Made by a program: the position numbers and the translations under genes. This document shows, piece by piece, positions 1-8,117 of a stretch of 64,000 nt of DNA. Origin of the DNA: Helicobacter suis (GTDB lineage: Bacteria > Campylobacterota > Campylobacteria > Campylobacterales > Helicobacteraceae). The stretch spans positions 1 through 64,000 of the forward strand of contig NZ_CABIKG010000010.1 in NCBI RefSeq assembly GCF_902196125.1, given 5' to 3'. Below the pieces are notes generated by a model. That model saw only the letters and a list, made by a program, of their open reading frames with translations. It was not told where the DNA came from and did no database searches. Positions within the stretch are counted from its first letter, which is position 1; each line of letters opens with the position of its first letter.

Positions 1-85
1 AGCAGTATCATCGGCGTTAGAGAGCTTGACTTCCAGGTTCGGGATGGAGCTGGGTATTTCCTCTCTACTAGGGACACGGGAGAAA
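1..85 (-). rRNA. rrf: 5S ribosomal RNA, partial (3' part beyond the window)
   Basis: On the minus strand this reads as the 5' two thirds of a bacterial 5S rRNA: the conserved loop CCATCCCGAACCTGGAAG is present, followed by a stretch matching the CGCCGATG region. The 3' end lies left of position 1. The 5' end near 85 is estimated by alignment to the E. coli gene from memory. The DNA immediately upstream on the minus strand (86-575) contains no 23S rRNA, so this copy is not preceded by 23S as in a standard operon. Confidence 0.88.
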
Positions 86-330
86 AAGCGAAGCTTTTTC
101 TTGGTGTAGCTTTCTTCTTCACAAAGCTTTCTTAGCAAAAAGCCCTCTTCAGTGTAGCTTTTTATAAGCAAAGTTTTTCTAGCACAGCCTTTAGTAAAGC
201 TTTACTAGTATAGCTTTCCTCTTAAAGCTCTTGCAAGTTAACAATCCTTTGCAAAGAGTAAGCTTTAATCTTTTGCAAAAAGCAAACTTTGCTTTCTTTG
301 CAACTTTGCCACATTCACTACACGAAAAGC
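86..330. repeat. AT-rich spacer with reiterated AGCTTT motifs upstream of 5S
   Basis: This non-coding stretch repeats AGCTTT or close variants about every 15-30 bases, including the decamer GTGTAGCTTT twice about 48 bases apart. It also contains a perfect 16-bp palindrome TAGTAAAGCTTTACTA at 192-207. It precedes the 5S gene on the minus strand and may hold its promoter or processing signals. No gene is visible. The repeat is degenerate, not an exact tandem array. Confidence 0.5.
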
Positions 331-381
331 CTAAATAGCTAAAACTTTAAGCTTACTTTAACTTAGACAATCTAAGAGGTT

Positions 382-579
382 ATGATCTCTTTTTCAAACA
401 CATGGCTTTTTGTGGCTAATGTGATTGATGTAGGTATTGAGATCATGCCCACAAAGGTGATGTGTGCACAGATGTCTAGTGGGATTGCCACCTTTGAGAG
501 TGAAGTTTATAATCTTTATCAAGGGCGCAGCACCGCTAGCTGTACCTTTGATTTTGATAGGCATAGAACTTTGATCTAA
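382..579 (+). CDS. Unrecognised 65-aa ORF
   Basis: A short ORF begins with ATG two bases after AAGAGG, a ribosome-site-like sequence that is too close for good spacing. It ends at the 3' end of the convergent C45 gene. The product has no signal peptide, membrane segment or motif I recognise, and ends in a charged FDFDRHRTLI tail. It could be a real small protein, the remnant of a larger gene in this decayed region, or chance. Confidence 0.25.
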   Translation: MISFSNTWLFVANVIDVGIEIMPTKVMCAQMSSGIATFESEVYNLYQGRSTASCTFDFDRHRTLI

Positions 580-1645
580 AATCTCACCAAACTATAGGCC
601 GTATTGATAGGAGTGCCGGGGGCTAAATAAAACTCTTCTCTAGATAAATCCATAATCATGCTAAAAACCGTGCTCATGCGTTTTGCCTCAGCTTCTCTGA
701 GATCATCAAAACGACAAATGCTATCAGGGTAGCTGATTGTATCACCCAAAAATCTCTGCATGTCCTCTATACTGACCTTGCGCTTTAAGTTTTTGATGAG
801 TTTTTTCATTCTCCCCAGCCTTTGATAGGTATCAGGCAGGGCACAGCGCGTGGTATCTTTAAAATGATTAAGTCTTGGGCTAATAAAATGATTGGTGTGA
901 AAATCCTCATCTGCATAAAAAGCATCATGGCAAGCGGGCCCCACTTCAAGAGATATAGCCTCTCCTCTTTTATCTGCTAGCATAAAATGCGCACAACAAG
1001 CCAAATTTACACTTGTCGCCGCACGGATAGCACACTTAAGTGTAAAACTATCTAATATCCCCCTTAAGGCTATGTGTAAGGGGATGGTTTTGCCCTCTAT
1101 CCTTGCATCACTTGCCAAAGCATTTAAGCACACACCTACCCCAGCGCTATTTAAGCCAATTTTACCAATGATTCCAGCCTCTGTAACCATGCTAATACTA
1201 GGCTTATTCTCTTGTTTGAGATGCAACAAAATAAGCGCGTCCTTAATACTTGTTTTCCAATCCCAGTTTTGTCCCAGTAAGACGCGCCCACTTGCACTTA
1301 AATCCGGTGTGAGTGCAAAGGTTGTACAACCATCTGTTATCACCTGCTTGCCTTGCAGTACGATCTCACTTCTAGTATTAAGCGCTAAAATTTCCTCTAG
1401 TAAAAAGCCAGAACCCTCCGCAAGACCCTTTATCTCCTCTAAATAGGCGCTATCATAGGCCTTAATGCTTGGGATAAAACTAGAAGCGTATTTTAGAGCA
1501 TCCTCCCACTTGATATTAGAATAGTCCAAAAACATGGTTTTGTAGGTTTGTATGCTGCATTCCACCTGCTTTTTTGTTTGCCATGCACAAAGCCTAACTC
1601 ATAGGGGCTACCCTCTGCTATGACTTTTGGAAATAACGCACTCAT
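576..1645 (-). pseudogene. C45-family autoproteolytic acyltransferase/hydrolase, broken by a frameshift
   Basis: The 329-aa main frame (576-1565) resembles the penicillin acyltransferase-like C45 Ntn hydrolases. In this family the proenzyme cleaves itself before a Cys that becomes the N-terminal nucleophile, and here that site fits the GCTTFALTPD segment near residues 78-88. The family also has an N-terminal leader with an EGSPYELGxxHGxQ pattern. That leader is present, but in another frame starting from an ATG at 1645 (MSALFPKVIAEGSPYELGFV). The two parts join perfectly if one base is added to the A6 tract (T6 on the plus strand, 1570-1575). The GTG at 1565 is therefore probably not the native start. 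The gene is a single-indel pseudogene or a slippage-switched gene. The substrate cannot be predicted. Confidence 0.75.
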
Positions 1646-1654
1646 TGCTACCCC

Positions 1655-2676
1655 TTAGTCTGCAACAAAATTTGCGCCTATCTCTTTGGCCGTAGCAAAC
1701 CACGCACCCCTATCCTCCATGTAAGCAATCAATTTTTCAAGCATGGTAATCATGTGGGCTCTTCTTGTTGTCTGTGGGTGTGTTGTGAGCACATAGCACG
1801 CCCCCTCTAGTTTGACTCCATAATCAAAGATAGCTGCCCACCTATCAAAAATATCCCCCGTTGGTCTTTGCCCCTCTTGTCCTCCTGTTAAATACTCGGT
1901 TTGGGGAAAATCATCTAAATACCAGAAATAGGCAATTTAAGAATTTTAGAGGGCTCACCAAATTCATTAGCTTTGTCTGAATGGGTGAAACAGGGCGTGG
2001 GTAATAGGGGTGTAAATCATTGCCCATTAGCGAGCTATCGTATTTAAACCCGTATTCCTCTAAGATACTTAGGGTATTGGGGCTAAAATCCCAGTAGGGT
2101 GAACGATAAGTTACAGGGCGAGGTGCTTTGATCCTCTCAAAGCTCTCTAATGCCATGTCCATGACCTTTTTTTCTTCCTCCAAAGTGGCATTTGTAGGAT
2201 TTTCATGGATATAGCCATGGGCAGCTATTTCTGCCCTGAATGATTTCTTTACCAATTGCGCCGTAAAGCCTCTAGCTTTAGCTAAGCGGATTAAGGCGTT
2301 TTTTATGTTATAATGTTCGCCATAGAGTTGGGGCATCAACTCTTGGAGTAGAGGCTGTAAGACCCGCCAGCGGGCAAGCCTTGATGATCCCGTCAATCCC
2401 CTAGCTTTAGCTATGGGGGGTATGTCAAACACATCGCTAAAAGTATCTAGGGTATGCCCTGGAATACACCAAGTAGTGGCGATGTTATATTTTTTAAATA
2501 GTTTAAGTAAACGCGGCGTACCCACAACCGCTCCAAACTCCCCACGACTCATATAAGCCGGACTAAGCAGATTAAAAGAGCCATCCCAGATGCTCGTCTA
2601 AATCACAACCAATACTCACCGCTATTGTTTTTCCTTTTGGCAATTTGATTTTGCCAGACTTTTGACCATAAGCCAT
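1655..2676 (-). pseudogene. Polysaccharide deacetylase (NodB-type), multiply disrupted
   Basis: Pieces of one deacetylase lie in order on the minus strand. The first is an ATG-initiated N-terminus at 2676 with KLPKGKTIAVSIGCDLDEH, whose Asp residues fit the metal-binding motif. A middle frame (1911-2552) has PGHTLDTF, AAHGYIHENP (His motif) and YRSPYWDFSP. A C-terminal part in another frame reads ISWYLDDFPQ to a stop at 1655. Frames change near 2595 and near 1920, and a 176-bp IS605-type element interrupts the middle at 2253-2428. Bases near 2240 also look lost, because the native frame is not restored by removing the element alone. The open middle frame would encode about 58 residues of element sequence and is unlikely to be functional. 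Relatives include H. pylori PgdA, but the C-terminus looks closer to other NodB-family hydrolases. Confidence 0.85.
2253..2428 (+). mobile_element. Non-autonomous IS200/IS605-type element (PATE), copy A
   Basis: This 176-bp insertion starts right after TTAC (2249-2252) and ends in TCAA. Near the left end AAAG precedes a TAGC-TTTA-GCTA hairpin (2265-2285). The right end has the hairpin CCCC-TAGC-TTTA-GCTA-T-GGGG (2398-2417) and GTATGTCAA. These match, from memory, the cleavage and guide sequences of ISHp608 (TTAC/TCAA, AAAG). Deleting it joins CTTTAC to ACACATCGC and rebuilds a plausible deacetylase sequence (DVCKEII) with no target duplication, as expected for this family. Internal hairpins include AGAGTTG/CAACTCT (2324-2343) and CCCGC/GCGGG (2373-2384). 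There is no transposase, so mobility would need TnpA in trans. Confidence 0.75.
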
Positions 2677-2706
2677 GTTTTCTCCTTTATTTTTGCCTAT
2701 TTTACT

Positions 2707-2716
2707 CCCCCCCCCC
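2707..2716 (+). repeat. C10 homopolymer in a divergent intergenic region
   Basis: Ten consecutive C residues lie between the deacetylase pseudogene start (2676, minus) and the glycerate kinase start (2779, plus). In Helicobacter, homopolymers of this length in promoter regions change length by slippage and can alter promoter spacing. The tract is 62 bases upstream of glxK and about 30 bases upstream of the deacetylase ATG. Confidence 0.85.
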
Positions 2717-2778
2717 AACGCAAGGTAAATAAGAACATTTTTTGTTGTTTTGGCTTATGATTTATTAAAGGAAAAACC

Positions 2779-3912
2779 ATGAAATTTATTTTAGCTCCGG
2801 ACTCTTTTAAAGAAAGCATGAGCGCTAAAGAAGCAGCTTTAGCAATGGAAAAAGGGATTAAACGGGTAATGCCTGAGGCGCATTGCGTACGCGTGCCTAT
2901 GGCTGATGGAGGCGAAGGGACTTTAGAAAGCTTATTAGAAAGCAGAGGCGCAAAGAGGGTTTTAGTAGAAGTTAGAGATCCTCTTATGCGCAAAATACAG
3001 GCAAGCTATGGGATTTTAGAGGGAGGTAAAAGCGCTGTGATTGAAATAGCGCAGGCAAGCGGCATTCATTTAGTAAGCAGAGAGCAAAGAAACCCACTAG
3101 TAGCAAGTTCTTATGGAGTGGGCGAGTTGATTAAAGATGCCCTAGATAGAAAGGTTAAGCATATTTTAATCGGGCTTGGAGGGAGTGTGAGTAATGATGG
3201 GGGTGCGGGAATGTTAAGAGCTTTAGGGGCGCGCTTTTTAAATCAAGAGGGTATAGAGTTAGAAGAAGGCGGCGTGGCGCTGAAAAATTTAAATTACCTT
3301 GATTTAAGCGCCTTAGATCCACGGCTTAAAAGTGTGGCTATTGAAGTAGCTTGTGATGTTGATTGTGAATTAATAGGCAAGCAAGGGGCTTCTGTGATCT
3401 TTGGGGCACAAAAGGGGGCTAGTGTAGATATGATTAAAGAGCTAGATACAGCCCTAAGCCATTATGCACAAATAATTAAAAAGCAACTAGGGGTAGATAT
3501 AGCCCATGTAGCAGGAGCGGGAGCGGCTGGTGGGCTTGGGGCGGGGACTTTGCTTTTAGATGCTTGTTTACAAAGAGGCATTGATCTAATCATTAAACAC
3601 GCAAAATTAGAGGAAAAAATTAAGGGAGCAGACTTTGTCTTTACAGGCGAGGGGAGTTTAGATTGCCAAACCCTCTTTGGTAAAACTGCCTTAGGGGTGT
3701 CTTTGGTGGCACAAAAGGCTAAAGTGCCTGTGATAGTCTTTGCAGGCAATATAGGCAAAGAAGTAGAAGCGTTATATGATCATGGAATACAGGCTATGTT
3801 TGGGATTCTCCCCGGGGTGTGTGATCTCAAACAAGCTTTAAAAGAGGGGGCTATTAATTTACAAAATGCTACTGAAAATATTGTACGGCTTCTTAGATTA
3901 AGGTTAAACTAA
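2779..3912 (+). CDS. glxK: Glycerate kinase (class I, GlxK/GarK type)
   Basis: The 377-aa product has the usual class I glycerate kinase length and signature segments: APDSFKESMSA at residues 5-15, PMADGGEGT at 40-48, GLGGSVSNDGGAGML near 133-147, GAGAAGGLGAG near 247-257 and FTGEGSLDCQT near 289-299. The family phosphorylates D-glycerate with ATP in the cytoplasm, feeding phosphoglycerate into central metabolism. The start is an ATG preceded by AAAGGAAAAACC. No glycerate pathway partner is adjacent. It stands alone, downstream of a C10 tract that could influence its promoter. Confidence 0.93.
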   Translation: MKFILAPDSFKESMSAKEAALAMEKGIKRVMPEAHCVRVPMADGGEGTLESLLESRGAKRVLVEVRDPLMRKIQASYGILEGGKSAVIEIAQASGIHLVSREQRNPLVASSYGVGELIKDALDRKVKHILIGLGGSVSNDGGAGMLRALGARFLNQEGIELEEGGVALKNLNYLDLSALDPRLKSVAIEVACDVDCELIGKQGASVIFGAQKGASVDMIKELDTALSHYAQIIKKQLGVDIAHVAGAGAAGGLGAGTLLLDACLQRGIDLIIKHAKLEEKIKGADFVFTGEGSLDCQTLFGKTALGVSLVAQKAKVPVIVFAGNIGKEVEALYDHGIQAMFGILPGVCDLKQALKEGAINLQNATENIVRLLRLRLN

Positions 3913-4278
3913 ATTAGATATACAACCCATAATAAAGGACAAATACAAGGCTGTGGCGATTTGGCTATGGTGGTAAAATTATTTATTTTAAAAACTTAGA
4001 GGATTGACAAAGCCACGCATGCAAACATTAGTAAAGCGCCTACCTGCTAAAGATTTGGGCTTGCTAGATTGATGTTAGCGCTCTTATAACCTATAAAATC
4101 TCATAAAACCCTACAAAATTTTACAAACTTATTTAAGAGTACGGGATTTTTGTTATACCCCATAGAAGAGTTTAGTTTTCACTCTATACCCCTGTAGGGA
4201 TTTTAGTTTAAGATTAACACATTCAAAAACCCATAGGATTTTTTACAGCAAATGATTAAAAACAAACATGGGCTATTT
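3913..4278. other. 366-bp intergenic region, possible decayed coding remnant
   Basis: No intact gene is present. One plus frame around 3999-4070 stays open to a TGA and reads LRGLTKPRMQTLVKRLPAKD near its end, which looks like a protein C-terminus, but stop codons lie upstream and I cannot assign it. Further right (4141-4245) GGATTTT occurs three times at uneven spacing beside ATACCCC blocks. I see no convincing terminator for the flanking convergent genes. Confidence 0.35.
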
Positions 4279-5160
4279 TTAAGTTGTTTTAAGTTGTTCT
4301 AGTCGTTCTTTTTTTGTTCCAATTTCAGTAATCTGGATACCAAAGTTGCCATCTACAATCACCACCTCGCCCTTAGCAATCACCTTATCATCTACTAAAA
4401 TTTCTAAAGGATCATTAACCATTTGGTTAAGCTCTACTACACTGCCAATATCCATAGAAACAACATCTTTTAAAATCATCTTTTTTTGCCCAATGCGTAC
4501 CCTAACATTGAGTTTAATGTCTAAAAGCATGTTAATGTTGCGGATTTCAGTCTGTTCTAAGGGGTGATCACCCTCTGTATGATCATTATTATGCTGGATC
4601 ACTGGGATATTTGGCATGGCTGGGCCCTGAATGGGCTTGGAGATATTTTTAACAGCTTCTTTTTTCTTAAAGGTTTCAATAAAAAGCCCGCCACAAAAAA
4701 TAAAGAAACTAGATTGAATCTGATCTAAAGAAAAGCTAAATTCAAAGCCATCGCTATAAGGGTCTAGTAAAGAGGCATCATGGGCAAAAACCGCCCCCTC
4801 TATCTCAAAACTTAGTTTAGGGAGTACTTCTTGGGATTTTAAAGCCGTTGTAAGCGCCCCAAATACATTAGAACCAATTTCTTTAATCGCATCTAAATCA
4901 TCTGGTTCTAAGGTTTCCTTACTCTTGCCCTCACCCCCTACCATTAAATCTGCTAGGGCTGTGGCCATAGGAATGGGGATAGCTAGAGTGATTGTTAAAT
5001 TAGTATCTGCGATATGCACATTAATTGAAGCGTTATTGACAAAAATAAAATCCCCCACAGAAATTTCGCTTTTAAGCGCCACTTCAGGAACTTTACCTAG
5101 TAAACCACCAATGGTAGAAGTAAATTCTTGTGTGAAGAGTTTTAAGAAATCATCAATCAT
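4279..5160 (-). CDS. fliY: Flagellar motor switch protein FliY
   Basis: The 293-aa product carries a CheC-like central region (about 70-180, with DLDAIKEIGSNVFG) and a C-terminal FliN/SpoA domain (about 205-285, with DIKLNVRVRIG, GSVVELNQ and EILVDDKVIAKGEVVIVDG). FliY is a C-ring protein of the flagellar switch on the cytoplasmic face. It cooperates with FliM and FliN, and fliN is also in this window at the far right. The start overlaps the fliM stop in an ATGA, so translation is probably coupled. The length is close to H. pylori FliY. It is the last gene of the aroQ-to-fliY run. Confidence 0.95.
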   Translation of the reverse strand: MIDDFLKLFTQEFTSTIGGLLGKVPEVALKSEISVGDFIFVNNASINVHIADTNLTITLAIPIPMATALADLMVGGEGKSKETLEPDDLDAIKEIGSNVFGALTTALKSQEVLPKLSFEIEGAVFAHDASLLDPYSDGFEFSFSLDQIQSSFFIFCGGLFIETFKKKEAVKNISKPIQGPAMPNIPVIQHNNDHTEGDHPLEQTEIRNINMLLDIKLNVRVRIGQKKMILKDVVSMDIGSVVELNQMVNDPLEILVDDKVIAKGEVVIVDGNFGIQITEIGTKKERLEQLKTT

Positions 5161-6218
5161 TCTTCTTCCTCCTTGATATTACCTATTTTGATTTTGCGTT
5201 GGTTTTCTAGCACTTCTAAGATTTCTTTAACGCGATCTTTTTCTGTTTGAATCACTTCTTTAATTTGGATAGTTTTACGATACCCCTTATACCCAACAGT
5301 GGCTAAGTAGCGCTCTTTTTTATCAATATTGACCACCACCACATCATTAGCCACTTTATTTAAGCGAATCGTATCTCCCACCACTAAATCTAAAACTTCC
5401 TTTAAAGTTAATTGCACGCCCCCTAAAAAGGCCGCTACATCTACACTAGCCCCCCCAACTAGAGCCTGCAACTCTTTATTACGGCTCTTTTTAGAACTCG
5501 TCTCAGTAAGCATCACATCGCGATTACCCATTTTAGATAAAATCCCCTCAATAGAAATCACCGGATAACACAAGTTCATCATGCCACAGCTATGCCCGAT
5601 AACAATTTCCATAACCACCATGATCACAATCTCATTTTGTGCCACGATTTGTACCACATTAGCGCTTGACTCTTTAGCATCAATGGTTGGGTAAAACTCT
5701 GTAACAGGACTCCAAATTTCTTTTAAAATCTGCATCACCTGCTTTAAAATCGTATCTAAGAGGTTTAACTCAATATCGCTAAATTCGCGCATTTGATCAT
5801 AAGCACTCCCCTTACCCCCTAAGAGTCGATCAATCATGGGAAATACAATACTAGGATTAACTTCTAATACCCCATTGCCCCCTACCGGTTTCATAGAAAA
5901 CACATTAAAGCTAGTAGGGCTAGGCAAACTCATTAAAAATTCCCCATAGGTCATTTGATCTACGCTGTGTAGTTGAATCTCTACGATACTGCGCATAATG
6001 GCTGAAACCTGACTAGAAAGACTGCGCGCCATTTTGTCATGGATACTTCTAAAAGAGCGCAACTGTTCTTTACTAACCCGATTGGGGCGCTTGAAGTCAT
6101 AAAGTGTAATTTGTTTTTGGGGGATAATTTCGCGTTTTTGTATCGTGCTAACATCATCGCCCTCATCAACTACTTCTAAAAGCGCATCGATCTCTTCTTG
6201 ACTTAAAATATCAGCCAT
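5157..6218 (-). CDS. fliM: Flagellar motor switch protein FliM
   Basis: This 353-aa protein starts with ADILSQEEIDALLEVVDEG, the N-terminal segment that binds phosphorylated CheY. The CheC-like middle domain (about 45-230) includes VSAIMRSIVEIQLHSVDQMTYGEF, here split as VSAIMRSIVEIQ and VDQMTYGEF. A C-terminal SpoA domain follows (about 250-330: LGGVQLTLKEVLDLVVGDTI). FliM sits in the C-ring and transmits CheY-P binding to the rotor. It overlaps fliA by 8 bases and fliY by 4, consistent with one operon. No anomaly is seen. Confidence 0.96.
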   Translation of the reverse strand: MADILSQEEIDALLEVVDEGDDVSTIQKREIIPQKQITLYDFKRPNRVSKEQLRSFRSIHDKMARSLSSQVSAIMRSIVEIQLHSVDQMTYGEFLMSLPSPTSFNVFSMKPVGGNGVLEVNPSIVFPMIDRLLGGKGSAYDQMREFSDIELNLLDTILKQVMQILKEIWSPVTEFYPTIDAKESSANVVQIVAQNEIVIMVVMEIVIGHSCGMMNLCYPVISIEGILSKMGNRDVMLTETSSKKSRNKELQALVGGASVDVAAFLGGVQLTLKEVLDLVVGDTIRLNKVANDVVVVNIDKKERYLATVGYKGYRKTIQIKEVIQTEKDRVKEILEVLENQRKIKIGNIKEEEE

Positions 6219-6921
6219 GCATGTCTCCTAGAGATTTACGGATTTTTTTAATCACCTCTTTGATGATTTGAGAAATACGCGATTCTGTAATGCCTAGAAT
6301 TTCTCTAATTTCGCTTAAATTTAGCTCTTCAAAGAAATATAATTGAATCACTAATTGTTCGCGATCAGACATGGTTTTTAAAATCATCTGAGTGGCTTCT
6401 ACTAGCTCTTCAAATTCTAATTTTTTAGTCATCGTGTCTTGTTCAATCACATTAAATTGTTCATCTATGGGCACATGGACATAAATATCTGAAGCCACCT
6501 TTGCATCGCGGATCTTAGAAATATCTTCCCCTAAAACCTCAGCCAAATACGCATCATCGGGTTCTTGTCCATGCACATTGTAATACTTAGAAATTTCATG
6601 ATCGATATTTTTAATGAGTTTACGCGAGGAGCGCGACACCACATCTAAAGAGCGTAAATAATCAAGCATCGCCCCATTCACCCGTGTTTTAGCATAACCC
6701 CAAAACGAATCATTAAGCGCCACATCATAGCGTCTTGAAAGTTTGATTAATTCCTCAGTCCCGGCAGAAACTAGATCGTTAAAATCTACAGAACTAGGCA
6801 AGCGCTCTTTAAGACGAAATGCCATAGAACGCACGGCTGGTAAATACTGGATAGCTAATTCATTTTGGGAGTTTTGGATATGGGCATCATAAGGTGCGCT
6901 TTTTTTATAAATATCGCCCAC
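6211..6921 (-). CDS. fliA: RNA polymerase sigma-28 factor for late flagellar genes
   Basis: The 236-aa product has sigma region 2 (DLVSAGTEELIKLSRRYD, about 47-64, then FWGYAKTRVNGAMLDYLR), region 3, and region 4 ending in the helix-turn-helix GITESRISQIIKEVIKKIRK (about 208-227). It directs RNA polymerase to class 3 flagellar promoters and is normally held by FlgM. It is slightly shorter than H. pylori FliA (about 255 aa). It lies four bases from the preceding small membrane protein gene and overlaps fliM. Confidence 0.95.
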   Translation of the reverse strand: MGDIYKKSAPYDAHIQNSQNELAIQYLPAVRSMAFRLKERLPSSVDFNDLVSAGTEELIKLSRRYDVALNDSFWGYAKTRVNGAMLDYLRSLDVVSRSSRKLIKNIDHEISKYYNVHGQEPDDAYLAEVLGEDISKIRDAKVASDIYVHVPIDEQFNVIEQDTMTKKLEFEELVEATQMILKTMSDREQLVIQLYFFEELNLSEIREILGITESRISQIIKEVIKKIRKSLGDMHG

Positions 6922-6924
6922 GCC

Positions 6925-7236
6925 CTAATCCTCATTGTATTCGTAGTTGCGTACATAGTTAAGTAGATCTTCAATCTCTCTTTCTCGCTGTACAAATTCT
7001 TTATTAAAATAGACTAATTTACGCTCCAAATCTGCTTTGTTTAAAAGTTTTTTACGCGGAGAAACAAACCCCATATAAATAGAAGCAAAGAATAAAATAA
7101 TGAGATAAAACCCTACAGTGGAGATAAGAGTGCCAAATAAAACATACTCGGGTTGATCAAATTTTAAAAGCGATAAGATCAAACCGATGAAAAACCCCCC
7201 CACAATGGAAAAATTCACAAAATTTTCTAATTTCAT
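6925..7236 (-). CDS. Small membrane protein of the flagellar operon (HP1033-like)
   Basis: A 103-aa protein with two predicted membrane helices (about 10-26, VGGFFIGLILSLL; and 38-58, ISTVGFYLIILFFASIYMG) and a charged C-terminal tail (ERKLVYFNKEFVQREREIEDLL) likely in the cytoplasm. It sits between flhG and fliA, the same place as an uncharacterised gene in H. pylori. A link to flagellar assembly is inferred from position only. It has a good start context (AGGTGAAAC ahead of ATG). Confidence 0.8.
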   Translation of the reverse strand: MKLENFVNFSIVGGFFIGLILSLLKFDQPEYVLFGTLISTVGFYLIILFFASIYMGFVSPRKKLLNKADLERKLVYFNKEFVQREREIEDLLNYVRNYEYNED

Positions 7237-7244
7237 GTTTCACC

Positions 7245-8117
7245 TCACAAGTAGCGCAATAGACGCTTGAAAAACCCAATGAAATTATCCTTAGGGGTTT
7301 CTAGTACGCCTTGTTCTATTTTCATCGTTAAAATCTTGACAATTTGATTCATAGAAAAGGAAAATGCGTTAAAGGGTTCGCTTTTACAAAGTAGTTTGCG
7401 ATCTTTAATGGATCGTTTGACGGCATTGTTATTTTGGATATAGCCCAAGTAATTTAAAGTCATGTTAGGGATATTTTCCTTAGCCACCCTTTGGATACCG
7501 CCAAAAATTTGTAAACCTTTTTCAGCTGAATCAACCATATTAACCAGTACAAAGGCATCATCTTTAGTTTTAGAATTAACTTTAATTGTGGTGTAGGCAT
7601 CTGTAATGGCTGCTGGGTCCGAAGTGGTGATCACCACCACACAGTCGCTAGCCCGCAAAAACGCCTGAGTAAACTCCCCAATGCCAGCCCCCGTATCAAT
7701 GATCATATAATCTAAATCATCTAATAGATTTTCCTCATCTACAAAACTATCTAAAATATCCTGACTAACATATTTAAAGATTTCCTCCCCGCTATCTCCG
7801 GGCACTAAATAAAACCCCTCTTCAATGGGATAAACCACCTCGCTAAAATGCGCCTCACCCCGCAAAGCGTGCAAAATATTTTTAGTGGTTTTAATGCCAA
7901 AAATAATATCTAAATTAGCTAGGCCAATATCTGCATCTAAAACCCCCACCTTATAACCAGCTTTAAATAAACTGTAGGCCAAATTAGCGCTAATTGTAGA
8001 CTTACCCACCCCCCCCTTGCCACTAGTGATGGCTACAAATTTAGTCTTGCCTCGTTTGTTAAAAATACTTTGCGGTTCCATGATATGTTCTAGACCACTC
8101 GCTTGATTTTGTTTCAT
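7245..8117 (-). CDS. flhG: Flagellar number regulator FlhG (MinD-like ATPase)
   Basis: The 290-aa protein is a ParA/MinD ATPase with the deviant Walker A TSGKGGVGKST (about 31-41), VLDADIGLANLDIIFG (about 60-75) and IDTGAGIGEF (about 140-149). The C-terminal end IGFFKRLLRYL is amphipathic and may bind membrane as in MinD. FlhG controls flagellar number and placement with FlhF, encoded directly upstream with an ATGA overlap. The H. pylori equivalent is the ylxH/HP1034 position. Confidence 0.95.
   Translation of the reverse strand: MKQNQASGLEHIMEPQSIFNKRGKTKFVAITSGKGGVGKSTISANLAYSLFKAGYKVGVLDADIGLANLDIIFGIKTTKNILHALRGEAHFSEVVYPIEEGFYLVPGDSGEEIFKYVSQDILDSFVDEENLLDDLDYMIIDTGAGIGEFTQAFLRASDCVVVITTSDPAAITDAYTTIKVNSKTKDDAFVLVNMVDSAEKGLQIFGGIQRVAKENIPNMTLNYLGYIQNNNAVKRSIKDRKLLCKSEPFNAFSFSMNQIVKILTMKIEQGVLETPKDNFIGFFKRLLRYL

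Noticed and set aside
2697-2993. 98-aa minus-strand ORF across the glycerate kinase start
   Set aside because: It runs antisense over the conserved N-terminal coding region of glycerate kinase and across the C10 tract, with no family resemblance.
4141-4245. Repeated GGATTTT / ATACCCC blocks that resemble CRISPR-like spacing
   Set aside because: The intervals between blocks are unequal (about 58 and 37 bases), the blocks are short and imperfect, and no cas gene is nearby.
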